Assembly (NCBI RefSeq): GCF_015206815.1
Contig: NZ_JADEXZ010000004.1
Span: 116,974-180,973 of the forward strand
Source: Fortiea sp. LEGE XX443
Lineage (GTDB): Bacteria > Cyanobacteriota > Cyanobacteriia > Cyanobacteriales > Nostocaceae
DNA: 64,000 nt
Direction: 5' to 3'
Made by a program: the position numbers and the translations under genes. The notes under the pieces are model-generated. The model was not told the DNA's origin and searched no databases. It saw only the letters and a program-made list of their open reading frames with translations. Position 1 is the stretch's first letter, and the number at the start of each line of letters is the position of its first letter. This document shows positions 28,341 to 37,338 of the stretch, piece by piece.

Positions 28341-29129
28341 TCACCTGTTGTAGTAAACCCTAGCATTACCAAATCCCAACTCCTGCATATATTTATTCCA
28401 TCTGTCCGCATCCCCACGTTCAGCAAACGGCCCCACGGCTACATGGGGGCCGAAAGGTTTTTGTCTTTCTCGGATTAAGGCAGAATTTCCCACATTTCGG
28501 ATAATTTTGTTAGTGATTACAGGTAAGTCTTGCACTTTACCAGGAATGACAACATAGTATCTATTGTTTCTAGCTTCAGAATTTCCACTACTGCTAGTGC
28601 TAAAATTTTGTATTTCCTGCCCGTTAGCAAAGCTGACAACCCGTGCGCCACGGATACCGACTGATTCTAATTCTCGCACACGCTGTTGAGCGTTAGATTG
28701 TCTGCTAAACACTCCTGACTGAATGATAGAACGTCCTTGATATTGACGGATGTAAGCCCCTGGTTCAACTTGGCGGATTCGTTGCAGAGCTTGGTAATTA
28801 TCACTATCAACATAGACAAAGTAGCGTTCAAAGTTCTGGCTATACTGATTTGGTTGCCCTGGTTGAGAAAATTGATTTTCAGTTGATGGGTAAAGTAAAG
28901 GATTTGGCTCTGGTTGTACTTGGGGTAAAGCCTGCTGATTATCAAAAATGATTGGGGCATCTGGCAGTGGCGGTAAGGTATCAATCACTGTTTGTTGTGC
29001 CACCAAAACATTATTACCGTTGATTTGCCCTTGCGCTGGCTGACTCTGGGAAATCAGTGCTAAGTAACCTCCCAAAAATAGGGATGTTATGGGCAAGGCG
29101 ATAGACTGAGCTGATAACTGCATGGACAT
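28341..29129 (-). CDS. Secreted protein with SPOR-like domains
   Basis: About 262 residues if begun at ATG 29129 (MSMQLSAQSIALPITSLFLG), which gives a regular signal peptide ending near QSQPAQG; a start at 29201 would lengthen the N-region. The mature protein has a Pro/Gln-rich linker and two SPOR-like segments: YFVYVDSDNYQALQRIRQ..IIQSGVFSRQSNAQQRVREL and NRYYVVIPGKVQDLPVI..HVAVGPFAERGDADRWNKYM. SPOR domains bind denuded septal peptidoglycan; a division or envelope role is likely but not proved. Confidence 0.75.
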   Translation of the reverse strand: MSMQLSAQSIALPITSLFLGGYLALISQSQPAQGQINGNNVLVAQQTVIDTLPPLPDAPIIFDNQQALPQVQPEPNPLLYPSTENQFSQPGQPNQYSQNFERYFVYVDSDNYQALQRIRQVEPGAYIRQYQGRSIIQSGVFSRQSNAQQRVRELESVGIRGARVVSFANGQEIQNFSTSSSGNSEARNNRYYVVIPGKVQDLPVITNKIIRNVGNSALIRERQKPFGPHVAVGPFAERGDADRWNKYMQELGFGNARVYYNR

Positions 29130-29461
29130 AGTAGTAACAAGATTTTTCAAACTATATAATGTAAGCTTAAAATCAGCAGAGCTAGGTGGCAATGGATACA
29201 TACCTACAAAATTTCAGCCACTGTTAAAAAAACGCGGTGACGCGGCAAAACAAGTTTCTTTAGTCAATTACGAATTCCGAATTATTCACTGAGTAACTCA
29301 AGTGCTTGACTAGCAAGGGTTCGAGATATATGTGCTACAATTGAGCAGCCACGCAGCTGCCATGTTGTATGCAATCTGAGTCCTGCCTTACTGCTGAATA
29401 AAGTGAAAATTTGGGATTAATCTCTGTTACCAGCAGCTGCTAGTTTAAAACAATTAGAGAT
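29130..29461. other. Intergenic spacer between divergent genes
   Basis: About 330 bases between the SPOR-type gene and mnmA. It contains no gene and no tandem array. It should hold both promoters, but no convincing -35/-10 pair was identified. GGTTCGA near 29318 is not part of a tRNA; no cloverleaf arms can be drawn. Confidence 0.4.
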
Positions 29462-30517
29462 ATGAAAAAAGTCGTCGTTGGTCTTTCCGGTGGCGTTGAT
29501 AGTTCCACCGCTGCTGCTATTCTGCACAATCAGGGCTATGAAGTGATTGGTTTAACCCTTTGGCTAATGAAAGGCAAAGGGCAATGTTGCTCTGAAGGAA
29601 TGATCGACGCGGCTGATATTTGCGAACAACTGGGGATTCCTCATCAGGTTGTGGATATTCGTGATGTCTTTCAGACAAATATTGTTGATTATTTAGTGTC
29701 TGGTTACAGCGTCGGGATTACACCGTTGCCTTGCTCCCAGTGTAATAAAACGGTGAAGTTTGGGCCGATGGTAGAATATGCCCGTGAACAATTGGGATGC
29801 GATCGCATTGCCACTGGTCATTATGCCCGCATTAGCTACGACGAAGCAACCGGGCGTTACCAATTATTAAGAGCAATTGACCGCAATAAAGACCAGTCTT
29901 ACTTTTTGTATGATTTGTCTCAAGATTTACTAGCAGCTTCTGTATTTCCTTTAGGGGAATTGCAAAAAGCTGACACCCGTCGCATCGCCAATGAATACGG
30001 CTTGAAAACCGCGGACAAGCCAGAAAGCCAAGACCTTTGCTTAGTCGAAAGCAACGGTTCCATGCGGGCATTTTTAGATAAGTATCTTGCCCCCAAACAA
30101 GGCGATATTGTCGATGTCACAGGCAAAGTTTTGGGACAGCATGATGGTGTTCATCACTACACCATCGGACAGCGCAAAGGTTTGGGAGTAGCGGCGGCTG
30201 AACCCTTGTACGTGATTGAATTAGATGCTGTAAATAATCGTGTAGTTGTAGGCGATCGCACCAAGGTAACTCAGCCAGAATGTACAGTAGGCCGAGTCAA
30301 CTGGGTTTCCATCGCTGAACCAGCCACACCAATTCACGCCGAAGTGCAAATCCGCTATCGTTCTCACCCCGTACCAGTAACGGTAATACCTTTGGAGAAT
30401 TCCCGCGTCCGTTTAGTTTTTGATGAACCACAGTTCAGCATTACCCCTGGACAAGCAGCGGTGTGGTACGACGGCGAAAAAGTGTTAGGCGGCGGAATTA
30501 TTGAGCAGTTTAGTTAA
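29462..30517 (+). CDS. mnmA: tRNA-specific 2-thiouridylase
   Basis: A 351-residue MnmA, which thiolates U34 of Lys, Glu and Gln tRNAs using ATP and sulfur relayed from IscS. PP-loop SGGVDSS lies at residues 9-15. Cysteines in [15 protein letters not shown] and [10 protein letters not shown] are the catalytic pair region. The tRNA-binding [21 protein letters not shown] and [12 protein letters not shown] blocks are present. Length and start ([11 protein letters not shown]) are normal. Confidence 0.95.
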   Translation: MKKVVVGLSGGVDSSTAAAILHNQGYEVIGLTLWLMKGKGQCCSEGMIDAADICEQLGIPHQVVDIRDVFQTNIVDYLVSGYSVGITPLPCSQCNKTVKFGPMVEYAREQLGCDRIATGHYARISYDEATGRYQLLRAIDRNKDQSYFLYDLSQDLLAASVFPLGELQKADTRRIANEYGLKTADKPESQDLCLVESNGSMRAFLDKYLAPKQGDIVDVTGKVLGQHDGVHHYTIGQRKGLGVAAAEPLYVIELDAVNNRVVVGDRTKVTQPECTVGRVNWVSIAEPATPIHAEVQIRYRSHPVPVTVIPLENSRVRLVFDEPQFSITPGQAAVWYDGEKVLGGGIIEQFS

Positions 30518-30576
30518 ATTCCACCCAAATTTTGATTTATCTGGCTTTTACCCCACCCTAACCCTCACGTCACATG

Positions 30577-30910
30577 CTTCTCCTGTCGGAGACGCTGCGC
30601 GTAGCTTGCTTCCCCGTAGGGGTACAAGTCGGCAGAGCCGCCCAGCGCAGTGGCTCCCCTTGTCAAGGTGAGGGAACTAGATTGTCCGGTTTCCCCCCTT
30701 GACAAGCTACCGTGTATACACAAGTTGAACCGATCCTCCCTAACCCTCCTTAAAAAGGAGGGAACAGGATCAAAAGTCCCCCTTTTTAAGGGGGATTTAG
30801 GGGGATCAAGCCGAGTTTTGGCTTCTCATCCGAGATGTGTGTACACTGTAGCCCTTGACAAGGGGGGATTAAGGGGGGTAATTCGACTTCTGTGTACACC
30901 GTAGCCTCGC
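30577..30910. repeat. Composite cluster of dispersed repeats
   Basis: The 428-base spacer after mnmA is built from dispersed elements: TCGGAGACGCTGCGC (30586-30600), the AAGTCGGCAGAGCCGCC core (30626-30642), CCTCCTTAAAAAGGAGG near 30745-30761, TTTTTAAGGGGGATTTAGGG (30784-30803), and repeated TGTACAC motifs (30841-30847 and 30893-30899) resembling TGTATACAC at 30713-30721. A short open frame here is an accident of the repeats. No gene is called. Confidence 0.75.
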
Positions 30911-30945
30911 TTGCCAGGAGAGTAATTTTTTTTAATTAGATAATT

Positions 30946-31344
30946 ATGCCAGAAGACGAGCCAATCTCTGACCTGTTTTTAATACAACTATTAGAAGGCT
31001 ATAACTCGACAGAAGCAGCCGAGATTCAACAGTACATAAATGAATGGGACGCGGCTACTTATACAAGTACTACCCAAAGTATCTTGGATCATGCTAATAG
31101 AAAAGGAATTGAGCCATTAAAGTATCTACGCAAAGCTCATAATTTTCATAAAAAAGGAGCTATCAGAGTTCCAAAAACTGGATATCGTGGAGATGGTTCG
31201 GCTGTATATCGTAAAGGTAATGAATATCTAATTGTCAGACCTGATAAATATGGCACTGAAAAGATAGTTATACCGTTTCACTTTAAGTTTGATACAAGTA
31301 GGTCGCAGGGGGGCAGGGAGCAGGGAGCAGGGGGAAAGAATTAA
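30946..31344 (+). CDS. Hypothetical protein, toxin-module-like C-terminus
   Basis: A 132-residue protein starting MPEDEPISDLFLIQLLEGYN. Residues about 45-110 (SILDHANRKG..LKYLRKAHNFHKKGAIRV, then GYRGDGSAVYRKGNEYLIVR) resemble the compact C-terminal nuclease-type domains that end polymorphic secreted toxins, with basic and His residues spaced as in BECR-type RNases. This is pattern recognition, not a firm assignment. The last 13 or so residues (SQGGREQGAGGK) are encoded by a GGGAGCAGGG dispersed repeat and look like run-on translation. No secretion domain is attached. The next gene may be its immunity partner. Confidence 0.5.
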   Translation: MPEDEPISDLFLIQLLEGYNSTEAAEIQQYINEWDAATYTSTTQSILDHANRKGIEPLKYLRKAHNFHKKGAIRVPKTGYRGDGSAVYRKGNEYLIVRPDKYGTEKIVIPFHFKFDTSRSQGGREQGAGGKN

Positions 31345-31400
31345 AAACCATTAATTTGTATCAAGATTTTCGTGAATTGGTATTACTTATGGAGTTAATG

Positions 31401-31799
31401 ATGACTGAAGCAATTTTAAATCAGCAAGAACTGACAAAAAAAAACATTGAACAATTATTAGTACAGTTGACAAATGCTTATCAGAAAACAAAGAGCGATC
31501 GCCAAGAAATTACTACTCAGTTTCCTCCAGAAGATGAAGAGTTTTCACTATTAGAAGAAATTGAACTTTTAACAGTAAATCTCAGAGGTTATGCAAGTCA
31601 AGTTCAATTCACAGGTCAAATAGCCAATGCAGTCGAGGCAGTTGAGCAACTACACGCAATGCGAATTTTAAATGTGCCTCAAGTTGCGAGATTCTTCTTC
31701 GACAGTAATGACAAGTATGAACAAATGAAAAATTATCTGAGGATGTTAGATTATTTGCGGTTGTTGCTTCTGGAATATTTACACGCTGAAAAACAATAG
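31401..31799 (+). CDS. Hypothetical acidic helical protein, possible immunity partner
   Basis: About 132 residues from ATG 31401, which has GGAG at 31391-31394; several other in-frame ATG codons lie just upstream (31389, 31398). The sequence is acidic and all-helical (EEDEEFSLLEEIELL-type centre, PPEDEEFSLLEEIE) with FFFDSNDKYEQMKNYLRML near the C-terminus. No family is recognised. It follows the toxin-like gene by 56 bases on the same strand, the usual place for an immunity protein; this role is inference from position and acidity. Confidence 0.5.
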   Translation: MTEAILNQQELTKKNIEQLLVQLTNAYQKTKSDRQEITTQFPPEDEEFSLLEEIELLTVNLRGYASQVQFTGQIANAVEAVEQLHAMRILNVPQVARFFFDSNDKYEQMKNYLRMLDYLRLLLLEYLHAEKQ

Positions 31800-31959
31800 T
31801 TTTAAAATAGCGAACGCAAACAATAATACTAAAAAATTTTATTCCGAGTCGTTATTATCTTCCAAATATCCATATTAAGATTATTTCAATAGCTCTTGCC
31901 CTTGGCAATTCTTTCACACACAGCTTGACAATTTTATTACCAATCATCAGAAGCCATCT

Positions 31960-32170
31960 CAGAACTCGACATTCCGAGTTCTGAGACTCAAGTTTTATGT
32001 TCAAAGGGTGAAAGTTCGAGTTCTGAGGGTAAAGTTTCAGGCTTTTTGCTCGAACGTTGGGGTTTAAAAAGTAAAAGATGAGGCTTTTTGCTCAAATGTT
32101 GGAGTTCTGAGGGTAAAATTTCAGGCTTTTTGCTTGAACGTTGAGGTTCAAAGGGTGAAAGGTGAAGCTT
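31960..32170. repeat. Degenerate minisatellite with 21/84-bp spacing
   Basis: GAGTTCTGAGGGTAAA recurs at 32018 and 32102 (84 bases, four times 21), along with AGGCTTTTTGCT units (from 32038, 32081 and 32123). The GAGTTCTGAGG motif is the same as in the minisatellite at 62154-62388. The spacer 31800-32482 holds no supported gene. Confidence 0.65.
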
Positions 32171-32428
32171 TGAGGTCGAAGTGTCAGGAAATTTTCTGCG
32201 TTGGGTGTTGTTGTATCTTGAATCATCTCATGCAGAAGCCCAGAAGCGCAGAGAAAAATAAGAAAGTTTTTGACTTTTATCACAATTGCTTTGCGGAAAG
32301 TGCTGAGTCCGGCATGATTTACTTAACAGTAATCAGTGAACAGTGAACAGTAATCAGCAATATATTTTGAAGTCCCTCACTTCTAAAAAGTGGTAGTCAA
32401 CAAGAGTCAAATCTCCAACTGAAACCGT

Positions 32429-32456
32429 GATAACTGATAACTGATAACTGATAACT
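32429..32456 (+). repeat. Heptamer tandem repeat (GATAACT)x4
   Basis: Four exact copies of GATAACT just upstream of the CHAT gene. Heptamer tandem repeats (STRR) are a known feature of heterocystous cyanobacteria. Confidence 0.9.
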
Positions 32457-32482
32457 GAACTATACAAGCTTGTGAGTTGACT

Positions 32483-35400
32483 GTGAAAAAATTACTCAGT
32501 GCGATTAATGCTGCGGGTATGTGTCTTGCACCTTGGATAGTAGTAGGTGCAATGACAACAGGGTTATTTTTGAGTATGCCAGTCAAGGGAATAGCGCAAC
32601 AGCAGACACCGACATATTCAGCAGAGGAGCAAGCAGCGTTACAGGAAGCTGATGAACTGAATCAACAGGTAGATAAGTTATATCAAGAAGGTAAATACAC
32701 TACCGCTATCCCTTTAGCAGAACGCGCGTTGGCTATTCGAGAGAAAGTGCTGGGGAAGGAACATCCTGATGTCGCCACTAGCTTGAATAATTTGGCTTTT
32801 CTGTATCAGAGACAAGGAAAATATCAACAAGCCGAATCATTGTATCAACGCTCCCTGGCTATCCGAAAGAAAGTACTGGGGAAGGAACATCCTGCTGTCG
32901 CCACTAGCTTAAATAATTTGGCAGAACTGTATCGCGCACAGGAAAAATATCAACAAGCCGAACCATTGTATCTCCGCGCTCTAGCTATTTGGGAGAAGGT
33001 GCTGGGTCAAGAACATCTCAATGTTGCCTCTAGTTTGAATAATTTGGCTTTACTCTATTTAGCACAGGATAATTATCAACAGGCGGAACCGCTTTTCCAA
33101 CGTTCCCTCGCTATTGCTGAGAAGATATTTGGCAAGGAACACCCCAACGTCGCTACTAGCTTGAATAATTTGGCACAACTGTATGACGCACAGGGGAAAT
33201 ATCAACAAGCCGAACCATTGTATCAACGCTCCCTGGCTATCCGAGAGAAGGTGCTGGGAAATGAACATCCTGATGTCGCCACTAGCTTGAATAATTTGGC
33301 TGCACTGTATCGCGTACAGGGAAAATATCAACAAGCCGAACCATTGTATCAACGCTCCCTGGCTATCCGAGAGAAGGTGCTGGGAAATGAACATCCTGAT
33401 GTCGCCACTAGCTTGAATAATTTGGCTGCACTGTATGACGCACAGGGAAAATATCAACAAGCCGAACCATTGTATCAACGCTCCCTGGCTATCTTTGAGA
33501 AGGTGCTAGGGGAAGAACATCCTGATGTCGCCACTAGCTTGAATAATTTGGCTTTTCTGCATAGCACACAGGGAAAATATCAACAAGCCGAACCATTGTA
33601 TCAACGCTCCCTGGCTATCCGAGAGAAGGTGCTGGGAAATGAACATCCTGATGTCGCCACTAGCTTGAATAATTTGGCTGCACTGTATTATGCACAGGGA
33701 AAATATCAACAAGCCGAACCATTGTATCAACGCTCTCTGGCTATAAGAAAGAAGGTGCTGGGTCAACAACATCCCGACATCGCTCAAAGCTTGAATAATT
33801 TGGCAGAACTGTATCGCGTACAGGGGAAATATCAACAAGCCGAACCTTTTTTACAACGCTCTCTTGCTATCTTTGAGAAAGTGCTGGGGAAAGAACATCC
33901 TGATGTTGCCACTAGCTTGAATAATTTGGCTATCCTGTATCTCTCACAAGGTGATATTACTCGTGCTGTTGATTTCTTACGGCGTGGGCTAGAAGTTGAA
34001 GCACAAAATCTCAATCTAATTTTTGCAGTCGGCTCCGAAAAAAGCAAACAAGATTACATTAGAACTTTTTCAGACACAACCAATACTACTGTTTCCCTAT
34101 CTCTACAAGAAGCCCGCAATAATTCAGCCGCCGCATCTCTCGCCCTAACAACTGTACTTCGCCGCAAAGGGCTAGTGTTAGATGCTGTAGCTGACAGCAT
34201 TCAAATCTTACGTAGTAAACTAGACAAAAACCCCGAAACTCAAAAATTATTCACTCAATGGTTGCAAGTACAACAGCAACTCTCAGCATTAGTCTTCTCT
34301 GATTCAGGAAAACAAACTGCTAACCTGAAAACTCAACTAGAACAACTGGAAGCCGAAAGAGAAAAAATAGAAGCCGCTATCAGTACTAAAAGTGCTGAGT
34401 TCCGTCAGCAAACACAACCAGTAGAACTAGGAGCAATTCAAGCTAAAATAACCAAAGATGCAGCTTTGGTAGAAATTGTCCAATATTACCCATTCAACGC
34501 CAAAGCCAAGACAGATGCTGAAAAATTTGGGAAACCGCGTTATGCAGCGGCGGTGTTACGCTCTACAGGTGAACCGAAGTTGCTTGATTTAGGTGAAGCC
34601 GCAGAAATTGATAAATTAGCCATTGATTTCCGTGCAGCTTTAGCCACTGGAAGATCATTTAAAAAACTCGCCCGCACTTTAGATGAAAAATTAATCGCAC
34701 CCATCCGTCCTTTATTAGGTGATGCCAGTCATATTTTAATCTCTCCCGATGGGCAATTAACATTAATTCCCTTTGAAGCATTAAAGGATGAGCAAGATAA
34801 ATTTCTGATTCAGCGTTACGCTTTTTCTTACCTCACCAGTGGACGAGATTTATTAGGCTTCCAGTCAAATGTTAACAATGCTTCTGCGCCTGTGGTGCTG
34901 GCAGATATTGACTACAATAACCAAAAACAAACTGTAGTTGCTGCTCAAGCATCTGGTGTGAGAGGTTTACAAAATCGTCGCTCTGGTGATTTGGCAAACT
35001 TGATATTTGACCCGTTAGCTGCTACTAAAGAAGAAGCCGCAGCCATTAAAAAGGTTTTACCCAATGCAAAAGTGCTGTTAGGTAAAGATGCGACAGAAAC
35101 CGCAGTCAAACAACTACAAAGTCCGAGTATTCTGCACTTGGCTACTCACGGTTTCTTCATTACCGATGTCGAACAAAATCTCAACGCATCATCAGATTTA
35201 GAATTAACACCACGTCAACCGAAGATTCTACAAGTTGAAAATCCCTTGTTACGTTCTGGTTTGGCGTTGGCTGGATTTAATCAACGTAAGCAAGCGACAA
35301 ACAATAATGATGATGGTGTACTAACAGCGTTGGAAGTGGCTGGTTTAGATTTGCGTTCCACTGAGTTAGTTGTGCTATCGGCTTGCGATACTGGTAAGGG

Positions 35401-35674
35401 CGATATCAAAGTTGGCGATGGTGTGTATGGCTTGCGTCGTGCTTTGGTAATTGCTGGTTCCCAAACTCAGGTGTTAAGTCTGTGGCTGGTGGATGATGCG
35501 GCGACTAAGGATTTAATGGTGAAGTATTACCAGAATTTAAAAGTGGGTAAGGGGAGACATGAAGCGTTACGTTCTGCACAGTTAGACTTGCTCAATAGTC
35601 AGGAGTATGAGCATCCGCAATATTGGGCGGCTTTTCTTCCTTCTGGTAACTGGACTCCGTTGCGTGGTTTGTAG
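32483..35674 (+). CDS. TPR-CHAT domain protein (putative caspase-like protease)
   Basis: About 1063 residues from GTG 32483; an in-frame TTG at 32477 is the alternative. A signal peptide-like N-terminus (WIVVGAMTTGLFLSMPVKGIAQ) is followed by ten or so 42-residue kinesin-light-chain-type TPR units (SLNNLAALYDAQGKYQQAEP), a coiled-coil-like linker (about 600-650), and a C-terminal CHAT domain. The CHAT catalytic pair is intact: His889 in LHLATHGFF and Cys968 in VLSACDTGKGD. CHAT is a clan CD peptidase fold; TPR-CHAT proteins act in signalling, and one (TPR-CHAT/Craspase) is the protease of a type III-E CRISPR system. No CRISPR or cas gene is nearby here. Export suggests a periplasmic role. Confidence 0.9.
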   Translation: MKKLLSAINAAGMCLAPWIVVGAMTTGLFLSMPVKGIAQQQTPTYSAEEQAALQEADELNQQVDKLYQEGKYTTAIPLAERALAIREKVLGKEHPDVATSLNNLAFLYQRQGKYQQAESLYQRSLAIRKKVLGKEHPAVATSLNNLAELYRAQEKYQQAEPLYLRALAIWEKVLGQEHLNVASSLNNLALLYLAQDNYQQAEPLFQRSLAIAEKIFGKEHPNVATSLNNLAQLYDAQGKYQQAEPLYQRSLAIREKVLGNEHPDVATSLNNLAALYRVQGKYQQAEPLYQRSLAIREKVLGNEHPDVATSLNNLAALYDAQGKYQQAEPLYQRSLAIFEKVLGEEHPDVATSLNNLAFLHSTQGKYQQAEPLYQRSLAIREKVLGNEHPDVATSLNNLAALYYAQGKYQQAEPLYQRSLAIRKKVLGQQHPDIAQSLNNLAELYRVQGKYQQAEPFLQRSLAIFEKVLGKEHPDVATSLNNLAILYLSQGDITRAVDFLRRGLEVEAQNLNLIFAVGSEKSKQDYIRTFSDTTNTTVSLSLQEARNNSAAASLALTTVLRRKGLVLDAVADSIQILRSKLDKNPETQKLFTQWLQVQQQLSALVFSDSGKQTANLKTQLEQLEAEREKIEAAISTKSAEFRQQTQPVELGAIQAKITKDAALVEIVQYYPFNAKAKTDAEKFGKPRYAAAVLRSTGEPKLLDLGEAAEIDKLAIDFRAALATGRSFKKLARTLDEKLIAPIRPLLGDASHILISPDGQLTLIPFEALKDEQDKFLIQRYAFSYLTSGRDLLGFQSNVNNASAPVVLADIDYNNQKQTVVAAQASGVRGLQNRRSGDLANLIFDPLAATKEEAAAIKKVLPNAKVLLGKDATETAVKQLQSPSILHLATHGFFITDVEQNLNASSDLELTPRQPKILQVENPLLRSGLALAGFNQRKQATNNNDDGVLTALEVAGLDLRSTELVVLSACDTGKGDIKVGDGVYGLRRALVIAGSQTQVLSLWLVDDAATKDLMVKYYQNLKVGKGRHEALRSAQLDLLNSQEYEHPQYWAAFLPSGNWTPLRGL

Positions 35675-35700
35675 AGACGGGAAATTTCGCGTCTCTACTC

Positions 35701-35733
35701 AGATCCCCGACTTTTTTGAAAAGTCGGGGATCT
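35701..35733 (+). terminator. Rho-independent terminator of the CHAT gene
   Basis: AGATCCCCGACTTTT (35701-35715) pairs perfectly with AAAAGTCGGGGATCT (35719-35733), followed directly by a T-run. Same repeat family as the hairpin at 12043-12075. Confidence 0.88.
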
Positions 35734-35934
35734 TTTTTCCCGAACAGTTGGATTGCAATACTCGAACCACTACTTAATGAAGTACGATCGCCTAAAATTT
35801 GAAAAAATCATGGGCGGTTGGTGTTGAGATCCCCAAAGAGCGATCGCCAAACTATTTTTTCTCTCTGTACCAGCATTTTGATAAGTTAGTACATAGTTTG
35901 CAACAATTACAGTTATCGCTAAGAGGGGATTACG

Positions 35935-37119
35935 TTGAGTCACCATCAAGATGCCATTGCGCCGCACGGTGGAGAGTTGGTTAATCGCATCGCCACGCCG
36001 CAACTAAGAGAAGAGTTTCTCTCTAAGGCGGAATTTCTGCCCCGCGTACAACTGGATGAACGTGCGGTTTCTGATGTCGAAATGATTGCGATCGGTGCTT
36101 TTAGTCCACTCACTGGTTTTATGAACCAGTCAGACTACGATCGCGTGGTTACAGAAATGCGTCTCGCTAACGGTCTGGTATGGTCAATTCCGATTACACT
36201 TTCTGTAGCAGAAGAAGCGGCTGCTTCGCTCAAAGAAGGTGACTTGATCCGCTTAGATAACCCCGCAGGTCAATTTATTGGGGTTTTACAACTGACGCAA
36301 AAATATAGCTACGATAAACTCCGCGAGGCTGTCAATGTTTACCGCACCGATGACGCAAATCATCCTGGGGTGCAAGTAATTTATAACCAAGGTTCTGTAA
36401 ATCTGGCTGGTGATATCTGGCTGTTGCAACGACAACCTCATCCTCAGTTTCCCGCTTATCAAATTGATCCCGCCGCTTCACGGCAAATGTTTCGGGAAAA
36501 TGGCTGGAAAACTATTGTTGGTTTCCAAACTCGTAATCCCATCCATCGCGCCCATGAATATATCCAAAAGTGCGCCTTGGAAACAGTAGACGCTCTATTT
36601 TTGCACCCATTGGTAGGCGCAACTAAAGATGATGATATTCCCGCCGATGTGCGGATGCGCTGCTATGAAATTTTGCTAGAGCATTATTACCCTAGCGATC
36701 GCGTGATTTTAGCCATCAATCCCGCCGCCATGCGTTATGCTGGCCCCCGTGAAGCCATCTTCCATGCTTTAGTTCGCAAAAATTACGGTTGTACTCACTT
36801 TATCGTTGGACGGGATCATGCAGGTGTTGGCAACTACTACGGCACTTATGATGCTCAATACATCTTTGATGAATTTGAGCCGGGTGAAATTGGGATTGTC
36901 CCGATGAAGTTTGAACACGCGTTCTACTGCACACGTACTAAGCAAATGGCGACGACTAAAACCAGTCCTAGCAAACCAGAAGAACGCATTCACCTATCAG
37001 GAACAAAAGTTAGAGAAATGCTGCGTCGGGGTGAATTACCACCACCAGAATTCTCCCGCCCGGAAGTTGCAGCAGAATTGGCGCGGGCGATGCAAATTTC
37101 AGTCCCGGCGTTGATTTAG
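35935..37119 (+). CDS. sat: Sulfate adenylyltransferase (ATP sulfurylase)
   Basis: A 394-residue homo-oligomeric ATP sulfurylase that activates sulfate to APS in assimilation. Start is a TTG (35935) supported by AGAGGGG at 35922-35928 six bases upstream; translation begins [18 protein letters not shown]. Active-site motifs are [24 protein letters not shown] and [16 protein letters not shown], with the C-terminal [15 protein letters not shown]. It has no fused APS kinase. No cysC, cysH or sulfate transporter is adjacent; it sits between two clan CD protease-like genes. Confidence 0.95.
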   Translation: MSHHQDAIAPHGGELVNRIATPQLREEFLSKAEFLPRVQLDERAVSDVEMIAIGAFSPLTGFMNQSDYDRVVTEMRLANGLVWSIPITLSVAEEAAASLKEGDLIRLDNPAGQFIGVLQLTQKYSYDKLREAVNVYRTDDANHPGVQVIYNQGSVNLAGDIWLLQRQPHPQFPAYQIDPAASRQMFRENGWKTIVGFQTRNPIHRAHEYIQKCALETVDALFLHPLVGATKDDDIPADVRMRCYEILLEHYYPSDRVILAINPAAMRYAGPREAIFHALVRKNYGCTHFIVGRDHAGVGNYYGTYDAQYIFDEFEPGEIGIVPMKFEHAFYCTRTKQMATTKTSPSKPEERIHLSGTKVREMLRRGELPPPEFSRPEVAAELARAMQISVPALI

Positions 37120-37338
37120 TAAGGGGACACGGAGATAAGGAGATAGGGGGACACGGGGATCAGAAGAGTTCTTCCCCAAGTCTCCACTTCTCTGAGTCTG
37201 TCTGCACCGATAGATTTTAGCTAAACTAGCCACTGGTGTAGTTGCTCAAGGGATAATATAGTAAAAACTTTGACTTTACACTCAAGACTTCTGCCCTTTA
37301 AGCTGTTAGCTGACAGGCTAAGGACTGATAGCTAATTT

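Noticed and set aside
29290..29370. A GGTTCGA sequence suggesting a tRNA
   Set aside because: No acceptor, D or anticodon arms can be formed around it.
30650..30904. An 84-codon frame in the spacer after mnmA
   Set aside because: Lies wholly within dispersed repeats; composition matches those repeats elsewhere.
32483..35674. Type III-E CRISPR-linked TPR-CHAT
   Set aside because: No CRISPR array or cas gene in the window; TPR-CHAT proteins are common in cyanobacteria without CRISPR.
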